Shown: positions 1 through 8,497, counted from the first letter of the stretch. The stretch: DNA of 64,000 nucleotides from SIG589 sp045652465 (GCA_045652465.1 JAZRUI010000012.1:1-64000), one strand, 5' to 3'. The notes: generated by a model not told the origin, from the letters alone. Made by a program: numbers and translations.

Positions 1-2
1 AT

Positions 3-584
3 ATGTTTATGTTAAAACCGTTTATTGATAAAGCGTATGTGATTCCTATTGCCGATACTCAGGTTGAAAAGATAGAACATTCTGCCGATTATGTGTTAGA
101 GGAATTAACCGAACAAAGAGATTGGTATTGGTCTTGTAGAGGCCGTTCCTACTTTATGGAGATTATTATTGCTTTGGAGCGCATGTACGGTCTTATTGGC
201 TATGGTTTAACCCACCAAAAATCGGATAACGCGCCAATTATTAAAAACCCCAAACTTCGGGATGCGGTGCTTTATATAGAGGGGCATTATGGCGATAGTA
301 TAAGCCTGTCCGATATATCAGCTAATGCCGGAATAAACCATACTACTCTTACTGCACTTATGAAAGAGGAACTTGGTTGTACCGCAATCGAATATTTAAT
401 GAAATATCGCATTACTGTATCCAAAAAGCAACTAGGCTTTACCAATGTGCCCATTAAAGATATCGCTAATATGGTAGGGTTCAAAACAGTACAACATTTT
501 AACCGAATTTTCAAAGAACACACAGGCACAACGCCCGCCGAGTTCCGTAAAACAGCAGTAGAAAGACGAAAAAAGGAGATATAA
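3..584 (+). CDS. AraC-family transcriptional regulator (5' end outside window)
   Basis: The visible 193 residues end in a two-helix-turn-helix AraC DNA-binding domain. The first HTH is around residues 100-130 (SLSDISANAGINHTTLTALM) and the second around 150-185 (IKDIANMVGFKTVQHFNRIF, then the family-typical TGTTPAEFR). AraC regulators are usually 250-300 aa with an N-terminal sensor domain, so the gene probably begins upstream of the window; the ATG at base 3 may be internal. It is followed after 3 bases by the HAD hydrolase gene and probably heads the same transcript. The effector is unknown. Confidence 0.75.
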   Translation: MFMLKPFIDKAYVIPIADTQVEKIEHSADYVLEELTEQRDWYWSCRGRSYFMEIIIALERMYGLIGYGLTHQKSDNAPIIKNPKLRDAVLYIEGHYGDSISLSDISANAGINHTTLTALMKEELGCTAIEYLMKYRITVSKKQLGFTNVPIKDIANMVGFKTVQHFNRIFKEHTGTTPAEFRKTAVERRKKEI

Positions 585-587
585 AAA

Positions 588-1268
588 GTGGAGTATAAAG
601 CCATTTTTTTCGATCGTGATGGTACACTTACATATTTTGACAAAGAAAAAGAGCTTTGGCGAGATCAGATAATTAGCCAATGGAGTGATAAGCCATTCGA
701 ACTATCCTATGATAAAATGATGAGTCTTTTTAACCTTGCAAGCGAAGGGAAAAAACCTTGGTATAAGACAGTTGATGATGAGAAAGAGTTTTTCAAAAGG
801 TTCTACCGACATTTGCTCATAGGTGAGAATGTTAAAGAGAACTTAGATGGTCGAGCGAATTTCTTATTCAACGAACTATGGTGTAACGGAGATCGCGCTC
901 TATTTCCTGAAACCGTAGAAGTGTTGGAGTATTTTTATAAGAACGGATATAAAATGGGCGTTATAAGTGACACCTCGCCGTCACTTGAATATACTTTGCA
1001 ACAGTTAGGGATTGCTAAATACTTCACTTCTTTTACCGCAAGTTCTTTAGTAGGAGCAGGCAAACCAAGTCCAATCATTTTTAATGCGGCACTTAACGCA
1101 CAAGGCGTTTTAGCACAGGAAAGTTTATATGTCGATGACTATAAACCTGAAGCTGATGGAGCAAGAGAACAAGGTTTCACCTCTTTCTTAATAGATCGAA
1201 GTGGCAATAATACTGACAAGTGGAGTATTCAAAGTTTGAAACAATTAATTGATTTCGTGGAGGATTAA
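588..1268 (+). CDS. HAD-superfamily hydrolase (phosphatase-like)
   Basis: This 226-aa protein has the four HAD motifs: motif I FFDRDGTL near residue 7, motif II VISDTSPS near 125, a motif III lysine in GAGKPSP near 160, and motif IV VDDYKPEADGA near 183. Such enzymes dephosphorylate small molecules through a phospho-aspartate intermediate; the substrate cannot be predicted. The GTG start is supported by AAAGGAG about ten bases upstream. The gene lies in a tight same-strand run with the NUDIX and kinase genes that follow. Phosphoglycolate phosphatase-like or nucleotidase activity are both possible. Confidence 0.8.
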   Translation: MEYKAIFFDRDGTLTYFDKEKELWRDQIISQWSDKPFELSYDKMMSLFNLASEGKKPWYKTVDDEKEFFKRFYRHLLIGENVKENLDGRANFLFNELWCNGDRALFPETVEVLEYFYKNGYKMGVISDTSPSLEYTLQQLGIAKYFTSFTASSLVGAGKPSPIIFNAALNAQGVLAQESLYVDDYKPEADGAREQGFTSFLIDRSGNNTDKWSIQSLKQLIDFVED

Positions 1269-1269
1269 A

Positions 1270-1713
1270 ATGCGTGAACCATATCAAATATTATCAATTC
1301 CTTATCGTATAGTTGATGGTACACCCTTGTTCTGTGCCTTTCGTAGAACCGACAACTCATATTGGCAATTTATTGCCGGCGGCGGTGAAAATGATGAAAC
1401 ACCTATAGAGGCAGCCAAAAGAGAAACTATAGAAGAAATTGGTGTTGAACCGAAAAATATTAGGCAGCTAACTTGTATTGCGTATGTGCCGGTAGAAGTT
1501 ATTGCGGAAAGCAGACGGCAACATTGGGATAAAAACACCTTTGTTATTCCCGAATATTCATTTGCGTTTGAGTGCGATTTAGAGCCTTTATTATCAAATG
1601 AACATACTGAATATAAATGGCTTACATATGATGAGGCACGAAAACTGTTAAAATGGGATTCAAACAAGGTTGCCATGTATGAAATCGACTCAATAATAAA
1701 AGGGAAATTATAA
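1270..1713 (+). CDS. NUDIX hydrolase
   Basis: The 147-aa protein carries a full NUDIX box, starting GGGENDETP and continuing through AAKRETIEEIGV at about residues 39-61, matching the G-x5-E-x7-R-E-x2-E-E-x-G pattern that binds the catalytic metal. The family cleaves nucleoside diphosphates linked to another moiety. ATG at 1270 is chosen over an upstream TTG because GTGGAGG lies just ahead of it, inside the last codons of the HAD gene. The stop codon overlaps the next start by one base (TAATG), so translation is probably coupled. Substrate unknown. Confidence 0.85.
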   Translation: MREPYQILSIPYRIVDGTPLFCAFRRTDNSYWQFIAGGGENDETPIEAAKRETIEEIGVEPKNIRQLTCIAYVPVEVIAESRRQHWDKNTFVIPEYSFAFECDLEPLLSNEHTEYKWLTYDEARKLLKWDSNKVAMYEIDSIIKGKL

Positions 1714-2222
1714 TGAAACGAATTCTTATAATCGGCAATGCAGGTAGCGGTAAAACCACATTTGCTAAAGCGCTTGCCGAAAAGACACAGCTACCGCTAA
1801 TTCATTTAGATAAATTATTTTGGTGCGGCGAATGGGAACATCTGTCGCGAGATGAATTTGACACTATTTTACAAGAAGAATTAGATAAAGATGAATGGAT
1901 AATTGACGGTAATTTCGGCAGAACTATACCTCACAGATTTAAATACTGCGATACTGTTTTTTATTTCGATTTACCCACAATAACTTGTTTGTGGGGTTCA
2001 ACTGTTCGTGTTGTTAAAAACTACGGTAAATCAAGGGATGATATGGGCGGTAACTGTCCTGAGTATTTTGATAAGCAGAAAGTAAGTTTATACAAAGCAA
2101 TCTTTTCGTTTAATCGAACTAATAGAAAGAAGTATAGAAAACTTTTAGGAGAACAAAAGAATAAAAACGTAGTAATATTCAAAAGCAGAAAACAGGCTTA
2201 TTCTTATTTAAACAGTTTATAA
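1713..2222 (+). CDS. P-loop small-molecule kinase (FlaR/adenylate-kinase-like)
   Basis: This 169-aa protein opens with a Walker A loop (GNAGSGKTT, residues 8-16) followed by LPLIHLDKLFW, a layout typical of the 'topology modulation protein' FlaR-like and shikimate/adenylate kinase-like families. DEWIIDGNFG near residue 65 is also characteristic of that family. Members are presumed to phosphorylate small molecules, but none is well defined biochemically. Its start overlaps the NUDIX stop by one base. A second divergent member of the same family lies at 2701-3204. Confidence 0.75.
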   Translation: MKRILIIGNAGSGKTTFAKALAEKTQLPLIHLDKLFWCGEWEHLSRDEFDTILQEELDKDEWIIDGNFGRTIPHRFKYCDTVFYFDLPTITCLWGSTVRVVKNYGKSRDDMGGNCPEYFDKQKVSLYKAIFSFNRTNRKKYRKLLGEQKNKNVVIFKSRKQAYSYLNSL

Positions 2223-2245
2223 AGAGTTTTAAAGGTGAAATTATT

Positions 2246-2704
2246 TTGCAAATACATGAAATTACAAACAAACATAAAAATTGGAATGCGGCAATTGAAT
2301 TTGCGGAGAATTGCTCGTGGAAGGCTGGAAAATTTCTTGCTAAACTGATGAAAGAAAACAAATTTCTCGGTTGGGAAAGAGTTTTTATAGCTTGTGTAGA
2401 ACAAAAGGTCATTGGATATTGTACACTTGCAGAAAAAGACGAATTGCCTGAACAATATAACTTTTCACCATTCATTGGGTTTGTTTTTGTTGATGAAAAA
2501 TATCGTGGAAATAGAATTTCTGAACAAATGATAAATAGTGTGATTGCTTATGCGGTAAAACTCGGTTTTGAAAAAGTATACATTATGAGTGGTGAACGTG
2601 GTTTATACGAAAGGTACGGTTTTGAAAAAATAGGAGACTTTGAAACTATATATAACACTGTTGATCAACTTTTTGTTAAAACCATCGGTGAGGTACATAA
2701 ATGA
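2246..2704 (+). CDS. GNAT-family N-acetyltransferase
   Basis: The 152-aa protein has a GNAT fold. The acetyl-CoA pyrophosphate loop (V-D-E-K-Y-R-G-N-R-I motif) is near residue 80, preceded by the strand IGFVFV, and GLYERYGFEKIGDF near 120 is the usual C-terminal signature. It transfers acetyl from acetyl-CoA to an unknown amine. The TTG start is supported by AAAGGTGA eight bases upstream. The stop overlaps the next kinase gene by four bases (ATGA), so the acetyltransferase and kinase are translationally coupled. Confidence 0.8.
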   Translation: MQIHEITNKHKNWNAAIEFAENCSWKAGKFLAKLMKENKFLGWERVFIACVEQKVIGYCTLAEKDELPEQYNFSPFIGFVFVDEKYRGNRISEQMINSVIAYAVKLGFEKVYIMSGERGLYERYGFEKIGDFETIYNTVDQLFVKTIGEVHK

Positions 2705-3204
2705 AAATACATATAATCGGTTGTAGTGGCTCTGGTAAAACATACTTAGCCAAGGCACTAAGTGAAAAGTATAATATTCCGCACTTTGATTTGGATGACA
2801 TTCAATGGGATAACAATGCAGATGGTTATGGCGTTAAAATGCCCACCCCAAAACGCACCGAACTGCTAAACAATATTCTTAAAAATGACAGTTGGATAAT
2901 AGAAGGTGTATATTATGCTTGGGTTGGTAAATGTTTTGAGGATGCTGATAAAATCTATGTGCTTGATATACCTAAACGGATTTATACTTACAGAATCATA
3001 AAGCGTGCCATAAAAAGAAAACTTGGGTTTGAAAGAGGTAAAAAAGAAACCTTAAAATCGGTTTATAACTTACTTAAATGGACGGACACTTTCCAAAAGA
3101 AAAATATGGTTGAAGTCAGAAAGATACTTAGCCATTATACACAGAAAACTATGTGGATTAAAAACCGAAAAGAAGTCAAAAGAGTAATTGATATGGAGAA
3201 CTAA
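2701..3204 (+). CDS. P-loop small-molecule kinase (FlaR/adenylate-kinase-like), second copy
   Basis: A 167-aa protein with Walker A GCSGSGKTY (residues 7-15), then IPHFDLDDIQWD, and SWIIEGVYYAW near 63. It has the same architecture as the kinase at 1713-2222 but is clearly diverged. It overlaps the upstream GNAT gene by four bases and the next GNAT gene begins two bases after it, so kinase and acetyltransferase genes alternate. Such pairs resemble small-molecule modification cargo; the target is unknown. Confidence 0.75.
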   Translation: MKIHIIGCSGSGKTYLAKALSEKYNIPHFDLDDIQWDNNADGYGVKMPTPKRTELLNNILKNDSWIIEGVYYAWVGKCFEDADKIYVLDIPKRIYTYRIIKRAIKRKLGFERGKKETLKSVYNLLKWTDTFQKKNMVEVRKILSHYTQKTMWIKNRKEVKRVIDMEN

Positions 3205-3206
3205 TT

Positions 3207-3746
3207 ATGAGTATTATTAAAACTGAACGGCTGCTACTTAGACCGCTTAACGATACGGATGCAGCAGAAATGTTTAAAAATTGGACTTGGGATGAGCGTG
3301 TTGCTCGCTATTGCCGTTGGTATCCCCATAAAAGTATAGAAGAAACGAAAGAACTGCTTACAATGTATAAAAGCCAAACAGAGAAAGGGTTCGATTACCG
3401 TTGGGGTATTACTCTTAGAGATGGCAACTACCTAATTGGTGTAATTGATGTAATCGATTTATCAGAAGATAAAAAGACGGCTGAAGTTGGCTATGTTTTA
3501 ACTTATGATTATTGGAATAATGGATATCTAACTGAATCTTTGAAAGCGGTAATTAATGAACTTTTCAACAACGGCGTTGAAAGAATTCTCGCTGATCATC
3601 ATGTAGAAAATATAGCTTCTGGCAGAGTAATGGAAAAATGCGGTATGAAATTTACACATTTTTCAAAGGCAAAGGCAAAATTTGGTTTAGATGAACTCTG
3701 TGATGTAAAATGCTATGAAATAAAAAAAGAATTTGCAAATGAATAA
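3207..3746 (+). CDS. GNAT-family N-acetyltransferase (RimJ/RimL-like)
   Basis: The 179-aa protein begins with TERLLLRPLNDTDAAEMF, the opening of the RimJ/RimL-type acetyltransferase family (Acetyltransf_3). It contains AEVGYVL and the loop W-N-N-G-Y-L-T-E near residue 100, and a conserved VENIASGRVMEKCGM segment near 130 typical of these enzymes. Natural substrates include ribosomal protein N-termini, other peptides and some antibiotics; none can be assigned. It is the last gene of the tight run from the HAD gene onward, with a 57-base gap to the deaminase. Confidence 0.85.
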   Translation: MSIIKTERLLLRPLNDTDAAEMFKNWTWDERVARYCRWYPHKSIEETKELLTMYKSQTEKGFDYRWGITLRDGNYLIGVIDVIDLSEDKKTAEVGYVLTYDYWNNGYLTESLKAVINELFNNGVERILADHHVENIASGRVMEKCGMKFTHFSKAKAKFGLDELCDVKCYEIKKEFANE

Positions 3747-3803
3747 CCTAATCGAAATCGATACAAAGTCGTTCATATTTATTACAATTAAGGAGTAAAT
3801 ACA

Positions 3804-4214
3804 TTGAAAAAATACGATATAACAAACACCGATAGAGAACTTATCGAAATTGCCCTTAAATGTTTAAATGATAATTTTGATGATGGTGTTTATAATCACA
3901 CTGTTGGGTGTGCTTTACTTTGCAAAAACGGAGAAATATACAAGGGTGTGAACTGTGACGGAATACATGGCTCTTGTGCTGAATATATCACAATGGGAAT
4001 TGCTATATCAAACAGCGAAAGAGGATTTGACACAATTGTTGCAGTCCACGATAAAGCTCCTAATTGCGTTGTTTCGCCTTGTGGTAACTGCCGTCAAATG
4101 CTATTTGAATATTGTCCAAATATAAAAGTGATTGTTAACGATGAAAATGGCAACTTAATAAAAGTAACTGCAAAAGATTTATTACCGTTTGCTTGGCAAC
4201 CGGTTATATGTTAG
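3804..4214 (+). CDS. Cytidine deaminase-family protein, blasticidin-S-deaminase-like
   Basis: The 136-aa protein has the zinc-binding deaminase motifs: CAEY near residue 53 (Cys and catalytic Glu) and PCGNCRQ near residue 92. From memory of the family, the spacing and the stretch after the second motif (CRQMLFEYCPNIKVIV) resemble blasticidin-S deaminase more than housekeeping cytidine deaminase. Either way the enzyme would deaminate a cytosine-like base. The TTG start is preceded by AAGGAG at a proper distance. It sits among other possible antibiotic-modifying enzymes. An alignment against Bsd and Cdd would settle which group it belongs to. Confidence 0.8.
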   Translation: MKKYDITNTDRELIEIALKCLNDNFDDGVYNHTVGCALLCKNGEIYKGVNCDGIHGSCAEYITMGIAISNSERGFDTIVAVHDKAPNCVVSPCGNCRQMLFEYCPNIKVIVNDENGNLIKVTAKDLLPFAWQPVIC

Positions 4215-4309
4215 GTGCATAAACTATTCCTTGCAGAGCAGAACATTTAGAATCAAGAAAATTAATTATTTTCGCTATATAATGTAATCACACAGAAAGG
4301 AGGGATACG

Positions 4310-5179
4310 ATGGATTGGATTACCGGAATACAAAATGCTATCAACTATATTGAAGAACACCTAACAGAAGAAATTGATTATGAGATAGTTGCTAAAGAAG
4401 CGGCTTGTTCAAGTTTCTATCTTCAAAGGATATTCAGTATTTTGTGCGGAATGACTCTTGGAGATTATATACGCAACAGACGGCTCACACTTGCCGGCAA
4501 TGAGCTGAGTGCAGCAGATGATAAAGTGATTGATATTGCTTTGAAATACGGTTATGAAAGTCCTGAGAGCTTCACAAGAGCCTTTTCAAGATTTCACGGA
4601 GTTACACCTTCTGAAGCAAAGAAAGACGGCTCTAAACTTAAATCTTTTTCCCGACTTTCCGTGAAAATTACATTAAGCGGAGGTAATATAATGGATTACA
4701 AGATTATCGAAAAAGAAGCCTTTGATATTATTGAAAAGGTGGAAGCGCATACTGTTGAGGACTCTAAAAATGCAAAAAGCATTCCTGACTTTTGGACGAG
4801 ATCACATAATGATGGTACCGTTAAGAAATTGTTAGATACTACAACCGACAGAACCTACATCTTCGGTGTGTGTTACGGAAACCTACCGGAGAACGCAAAA
4901 ACATTTGATTATTCTATTGCTGCCAAATGTAATGATAATACAGTAGTGCCGGAAGGTTTTAGAAAAAACACCATTCCTGCAAGAACTTGGGCAGTATTTG
5001 AGTGTAAAGGTGCAATGCCTAACGCTATGCAAGATATGTGGCACAAGATTGTTTCTGAGTTTTTTCCTACATCGGGTTATCAGCCTACTTATGAAATGGA
5101 TATAGAAGCCTATACTGAAGGAAATATGGGCAGTCCTGATTATCGTAGTGAGATTTGGGTTCCCGTAATTAAAAAGTAA
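4310..5179 (+). CDS. AraC-family regulator with GyrI-like effector-binding domain
   Basis: Residues 1-105 form an N-terminal AraC double HTH (IDYEIVAKEAACSSFYLQRI and VIDIALKYGYESPESFTRAF, then FHGVTPSEAKK). Residues 125-289 form a GyrI-like/integron-associated effector-binding domain (MDYKIIEKEAFDII to the end, with EIWVPVIKK). This is the architecture of Rob-like and BltR-type regulators that respond to small hydrophobic or cationic drugs. The start follows a strong GAAAGGAGG site. It fits control of the neighbouring modification enzymes or of drug export; no transporter is present in the island. Confidence 0.85.
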   Translation: MDWITGIQNAINYIEEHLTEEIDYEIVAKEAACSSFYLQRIFSILCGMTLGDYIRNRRLTLAGNELSAADDKVIDIALKYGYESPESFTRAFSRFHGVTPSEAKKDGSKLKSFSRLSVKITLSGGNIMDYKIIEKEAFDIIEKVEAHTVEDSKNAKSIPDFWTRSHNDGTVKKLLDTTTDRTYIFGVCYGNLPENAKTFDYSIAAKCNDNTVVPEGFRKNTIPARTWAVFECKGAMPNAMQDMWHKIVSEFFPTSGYQPTYEMDIEAYTEGNMGSPDYRSEIWVPVIKK

Positions 5180-5185
5180 TGTTTT

Positions 5186-5208
5186 GCCGCCTGTGTTTTG
5201 CGGGCGGC
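5186..5208 (+). terminator. Hairpin downstream of the AraC/GyrI gene
   Basis: GCCGCC and GGCGGC form a six-pair GC stem immediately after the stop codon. No U-run follows, so termination may be weak or the hairpin may act otherwise. Confidence 0.4.
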
Positions 5209-5270
5209 ATATATTAAACTCACTAACTCAACCTGTGGTTGCATACAGGTAAACGGTTATGTTATACACA

Positions 5271-5298
5271 TTTGAATTACTATGATTTATACTATAAT
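5271..5298 (+). promoter_or_regulatory. Probable sigma-A promoter of the XRE/TPR gene
   Basis: A perfect TATAAT at 5293-5298 lies 39 bases before the ATG, with TTTGAA 16 bases upstream as a poor -35. An imperfect palindrome (ACCTGT...ACAGGT, 5231-5250) lies further upstream and could bind a regulator. Confidence 0.5.
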
Positions 5299-5336
5299 TA
5301 GAAAGCGCTTTCGAGTAAATATTTGGAGTGAATGTT

Positions 5337-6410
5337 ATGTTAAAGATTGGAGAAAAAATAAAGGAACTGCGTAAAGCACAGGATGTAACCCAAGAAAAGT
5401 TGGCAGATTACCTTAATATCTCCTACCAAGCGGTTAGCAAATGGGAGAACGGATTGGCTTTGCCTGATTTATCTCTTATTCCTGCTTTATCTAATTTTTT
5501 TGGTGTAACCTCGGATTTCCTTTTAGATATTTCTCTCGACAACAAGAGCGAAATAATAGAAAATGTTTTGAAAGAAGCACGCAGTTATACACATACAGGT
5601 GAAATTGCTAAAAGCATTAATATAATTGAAGAAGCATTACTAACATACCCTAATGAGCATAAGTTGCTTAGTGATTTAATCGAATACAAAGTGATGGTTT
5701 ATGAGGATAATGATCAATGGCTTTCTGATATTGAACAAAAGGCGAATTTAATTTTAAGGGATTGCAACGTTGATAAAATACGGCATAGCACTATTGTTAA
5801 TTTAGCATTTGCATACTCTTTTTGTGGAAAGAGAGAAAAAGTTTTAGAGATTGCGAATTTATTGCCCGACACATCCTATTCCAAGAGAGAATTGTTAAGT
5901 CTTTCCGTTCCTGCGAAAGAACGTGCCAGTTATAAATCGGAATGCATACTTGCACATTCTGAATCTATTTTGATAGATATTTTATGTATTTCAAAACACC
6001 ATTACCTTTGGGGCGATCCCGAAATTGCAATTGACGTTTGTAATAGGGCTTTAGATATTATAAAAGCTCTTGGCGATGAGGGATATCCTCTTTATTTTAA
6101 AGCAAGCGCTTATGAGGATTTAAGCATGGCATACGCAAAACTCCAAAATAAAGAAAAAATGTTTAACGCTATGGAAAAGGTTATACAGATATACGAAGAA
6201 ATAGAAGCTGAATTAAAAGGTAGCGGCCATAAGTATTCGTCACCATTATTCGATGGTTTAACATTTGACAGAAATACAATGTCAATCAGTGCTCCTGCAT
6301 CCGACTATGAAAAATATTATAGTTTTATTACTATGTCAAAAACATTAAAGCCTTATGCTGAAGAAGATAAATTTAAACGCATACTTCATTACCTTGAAGA
6401 AAAAAATTAA
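5337..6410 (+). CDS. XRE-family HTH regulator with C-terminal helical repeat domain
   Basis: Residues 3-62 form a classic XRE/Cro HTH (IGEKIKELRKAQDVTQEKLA, then ISYQAVSKWENGLALPDLSL). The remaining 290 residues are helical and TPR-like. This layout is shared by Firmicutes regulators of the Rgg/PlcR-like kind, in which the repeats sense a peptide or protein, though no peptide gene is visible nearby. ATG at 5337 is preferred over GTG 5328 because GGAG at 5325-5328 is then correctly spaced. The preceding hairpin and promoter make it an independent unit. Confidence 0.8.
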   Translation: MLKIGEKIKELRKAQDVTQEKLADYLNISYQAVSKWENGLALPDLSLIPALSNFFGVTSDFLLDISLDNKSEIIENVLKEARSYTHTGEIAKSINIIEEALLTYPNEHKLLSDLIEYKVMVYEDNDQWLSDIEQKANLILRDCNVDKIRHSTIVNLAFAYSFCGKREKVLEIANLLPDTSYSKRELLSLSVPAKERASYKSECILAHSESILIDILCISKHHYLWGDPEIAIDVCNRALDIIKALGDEGYPLYFKASAYEDLSMAYAKLQNKEKMFNAMEKVIQIYEEIEAELKGSGHKYSSPLFDGLTFDRNTMSISAPASDYEKYYSFITMSKTLKPYAEEDKFKRILHYLEEKN

Positions 6411-6493
6411 ATAATTTTAAATTTCCGCCTAACCAGCCTCTACTTTTACCGACTATATAGGCGTAACAATCATGATTGAAGCAAAGGTGCAAG

Positions 6494-8143
6494 ATGAAAA
6501 CAAACGAAATATTAAAATTTATCGGCGATAAAGAGTTTCTCGATAAGATCTATCAATTCTCATACCGAAGATGCAATACTTCTTACGAAGCAGAGGATTT
6601 ATGTTCGGACATAATTCTCGCAGTAATATCTGCCGTACATAATCAGAAAAGTATAGAAAACTTTTATGCTTTTGTTTGGACTATCGCTCGGAGAGTGTAT
6701 GCCGATTACTCTGAAAAGAGAAATCTAACCCGTCAAACCATTAGCATCGAAAACGGTGACCTGTTGTTAGCGGCAAAAGAAAATGAAATTGATAACTTTA
6801 TAGAAGAAGCCGCCGAGCAGGAACAGATAAAGAAAATCTTTGCAGAGATTTCTTTTCTATCCAAAGCATACAGAGAGGTTATGGTGCTGTATTACCTTGA
6901 CGAGATGAAAGTCAAGGACATTGCCTTAAAACTTGGTATCAATGAAACAACTGTAAAACAACGTTTGTTTTCCGCACGCAATACAGTCAGAAAAGAGGTT
7001 GAAACTATGAATGAAAGAAATTTATCTTTAAAACCAATTAAAATGGATTTTATGGGTTCGGGTTCAGTAACAGGAAACGATCCTTTTGTAAACGCAACCA
7101 GAACATTTTCACAAAATCTAATTTATGCCTGCAAAGATGTTGCTAAAAGCGCCAAAGAGCTTTCGGAAGAATTATGTGTTCCAATGATATATGTAGAAGA
7201 GGAATTAGAAATTCAACTGCATGGTACAAACGGAACGTTTGGAACGCTTCGCAAACAAGGCGATAAATATATATCTAATATTATTATTGTTGATGAACAG
7301 GATCGAATAGAGGTTTCAAAGCTTTATGAGAAGTATACTGTTCAATTTTGCGAGGTGCTAAAAAAGTACTTAAAAGACAATGAATCAAAACTATTAACAT
7401 TTCCATATATCAACAAACCCAAAGATATTAAACAACTTTTGTGGGTGCTAATTACTAACGCTACTTGGGGATTTGTTAGAGAAACTGAAAAAATTATGGA
7501 TGAGATTCATTTTTCGGATGTTAATGAAGCAGTCTCGTCATCTGGCAGAAAATTTACCTTTAGTGCAATAGCAAGAAAAGAAAACGAGACCAAGATTCCG
7601 TATGGATATGGATGCGATGGGAATACTGCTCATGATTTCTGCGGTTATTCACTTGTTAATATTCGAAATATTTACGGACCAAGAATAGACGCTCATTTTA
7701 GAGTAGGACATAATCTCACACATGATAAAGTTATCTCTCTTTTGCTCAAATCAATAGGTGGACTTCCTATCGAATCACTAACTGAAGAACAAAAAGAACT
7801 TGCGGCTAAAGGAATCGAAGTTGGTTTACTGAGTAAAAACGATGTACTTTTAGAACCGGCAATAATAATCATCGATAATAAAAATAGTGACGGTTTCTTC
7901 AAGTGCCTTGATGAGTTATATCCGTTACTTGCACCTTATTGTGAAGAATTGGCATTAGAGGTATCAAATCATATAAAGAAACATATTCAAAAGCATTTGT
8001 TAGATGAATACAAAACTTATAATATGGCAGCAAGCGCTTCCATTGTAAGTTGCGTAATCGATAAATGTATAGAATTAGGTTTACTAAACGAACCGGAGAA
8101 CAGACTAGGTCCAGAAGGTGTTCTGTTAGTTGTTGAAAAATAA
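6494..8143 (+). CDS. Sigma-70-like (ECF-type) factor with a ~380-aa C-terminal extension
   Basis: The first ~165 residues hold sigma region 2 (EAEDLCSDIILAV and FYAFVWTIARRVYADYSEKR) and region 4 (SKAYREVMVLYYLDEM, then IALKLGINETTVKQRLFSAR). The remaining ~380 residues are unlike standard sigma factors. They include a winged-HTH-like segment (AKSAKELSEELCVPMIYVEE) and a basic/aromatic part I do not recognise. ECF sigma factors are usually under 200 aa. ATG 6494 has AAAGGTG upstream. The stop codon directly abuts the first copy of the 19-bp element, which suggests, without proving, that this protein acts on those elements. Confidence 0.7.
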   Translation: MKTNEILKFIGDKEFLDKIYQFSYRRCNTSYEAEDLCSDIILAVISAVHNQKSIENFYAFVWTIARRVYADYSEKRNLTRQTISIENGDLLLAAKENEIDNFIEEAAEQEQIKKIFAEISFLSKAYREVMVLYYLDEMKVKDIALKLGINETTVKQRLFSARNTVRKEVETMNERNLSLKPIKMDFMGSGSVTGNDPFVNATRTFSQNLIYACKDVAKSAKELSEELCVPMIYVEEELEIQLHGTNGTFGTLRKQGDKYISNIIIVDEQDRIEVSKLYEKYTVQFCEVLKKYLKDNESKLLTFPYINKPKDIKQLLWVLITNATWGFVRETEKIMDEIHFSDVNEAVSSSGRKFTFSAIARKENETKIPYGYGCDGNTAHDFCGYSLVNIRNIYGPRIDAHFRVGHNLTHDKVISLLLKSIGGLPIESLTEEQKELAAKGIEVGLLSKNDVLLEPAIIIIDNKNSDGFFKCLDELYPLLAPYCEELALEVSNHIKKHIQKHLLDEYKTYNMAASASIVSCVIDKCIELGLLNEPENRLGPEGVLLVVEK

Positions 8144-8162
8144 TTAATGTTTTCTTGAAACT
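8144..8162 (+). repeat. 19-bp element copy 1 (TTAATGTTTTCTTGAAACT)
   Basis: First of five identical copies, all on the + strand. It starts at the base after the stop codon of the sigma-like gene. Its TTGAAA can serve as a -35, with TTTAAT 16 bases downstream as -10. Predicted transcription would start at about 8188, exactly at the foot of the next hairpin, and run into the small XRE gene. Confidence 0.9.
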
Positions 8163-8186
8163 CAATAATAACCTTATTTAATAAAA

Positions 8187-8229
8187 ATATGACCTTTAAA
8201 GTTTTATGGCTTTAAGGGTCATATTTTTT
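8187..8229 (+). terminator. Intrinsic terminator or attenuator ahead of the small XRE gene
   Basis: ATATGACCTTTAAAG and CTTTAAGGGTCATAT form a long stem with an 8-base loop followed by six T residues. It can end the sigma-gene transcript. If the copy-1 element is a promoter, it would also be an attenuator at +1 of the small XRE gene's transcript. Confidence 0.75.
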
Positions 8230-8249
8230 GTGAAAAGAGGTTGAAATCA

Positions 8250-8483
8250 ATGAAAAAGTACATTGATACTGCAGTTTGGGAAAATGATTACAGAGAAAGG
8301 CTTAAAAAACTTATGTCAGATAATAACATAACAGCTCGAGAACTCAGTTTGTCGCTCGGATACAACGAGGGGTATATTAGCCGAATTCTTAAAAGAAAAA
8401 TTGACCCGTCGTTCAAATCTATGATGGATACAATGTTGTATTTCGACATAAGTCCCGCTGAATTCTTTATGTTTGATTTATAA
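8250..8483 (+). CDS. Small XRE-family HTH protein
   Basis: The 77-aa protein is essentially a single helix-turn-helix domain: NDYRERLKKLMSDNNITARE, then LSLSLGYNEGYISRILKRK as the recognition helices, ending at the domain boundary. Such proteins are repressors or excision/transfer regulators in integrative elements. ATG 8250 is favoured by AGAGG upstream. It lies between copies 1 and 2 of the 19-bp element, so it is a candidate regulator of that element; the core GTTT-N5-AAAC of the element is dyad-like, as XRE operators often are. Confidence 0.8.
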   Translation: MKKYIDTAVWENDYRERLKKLMSDNNITARELSLSLGYNEGYISRILKRKIDPSFKSMMDTMLYFDISPAEFFMFDL

Positions 8484-8497
8484 AGTCATACTAAATG

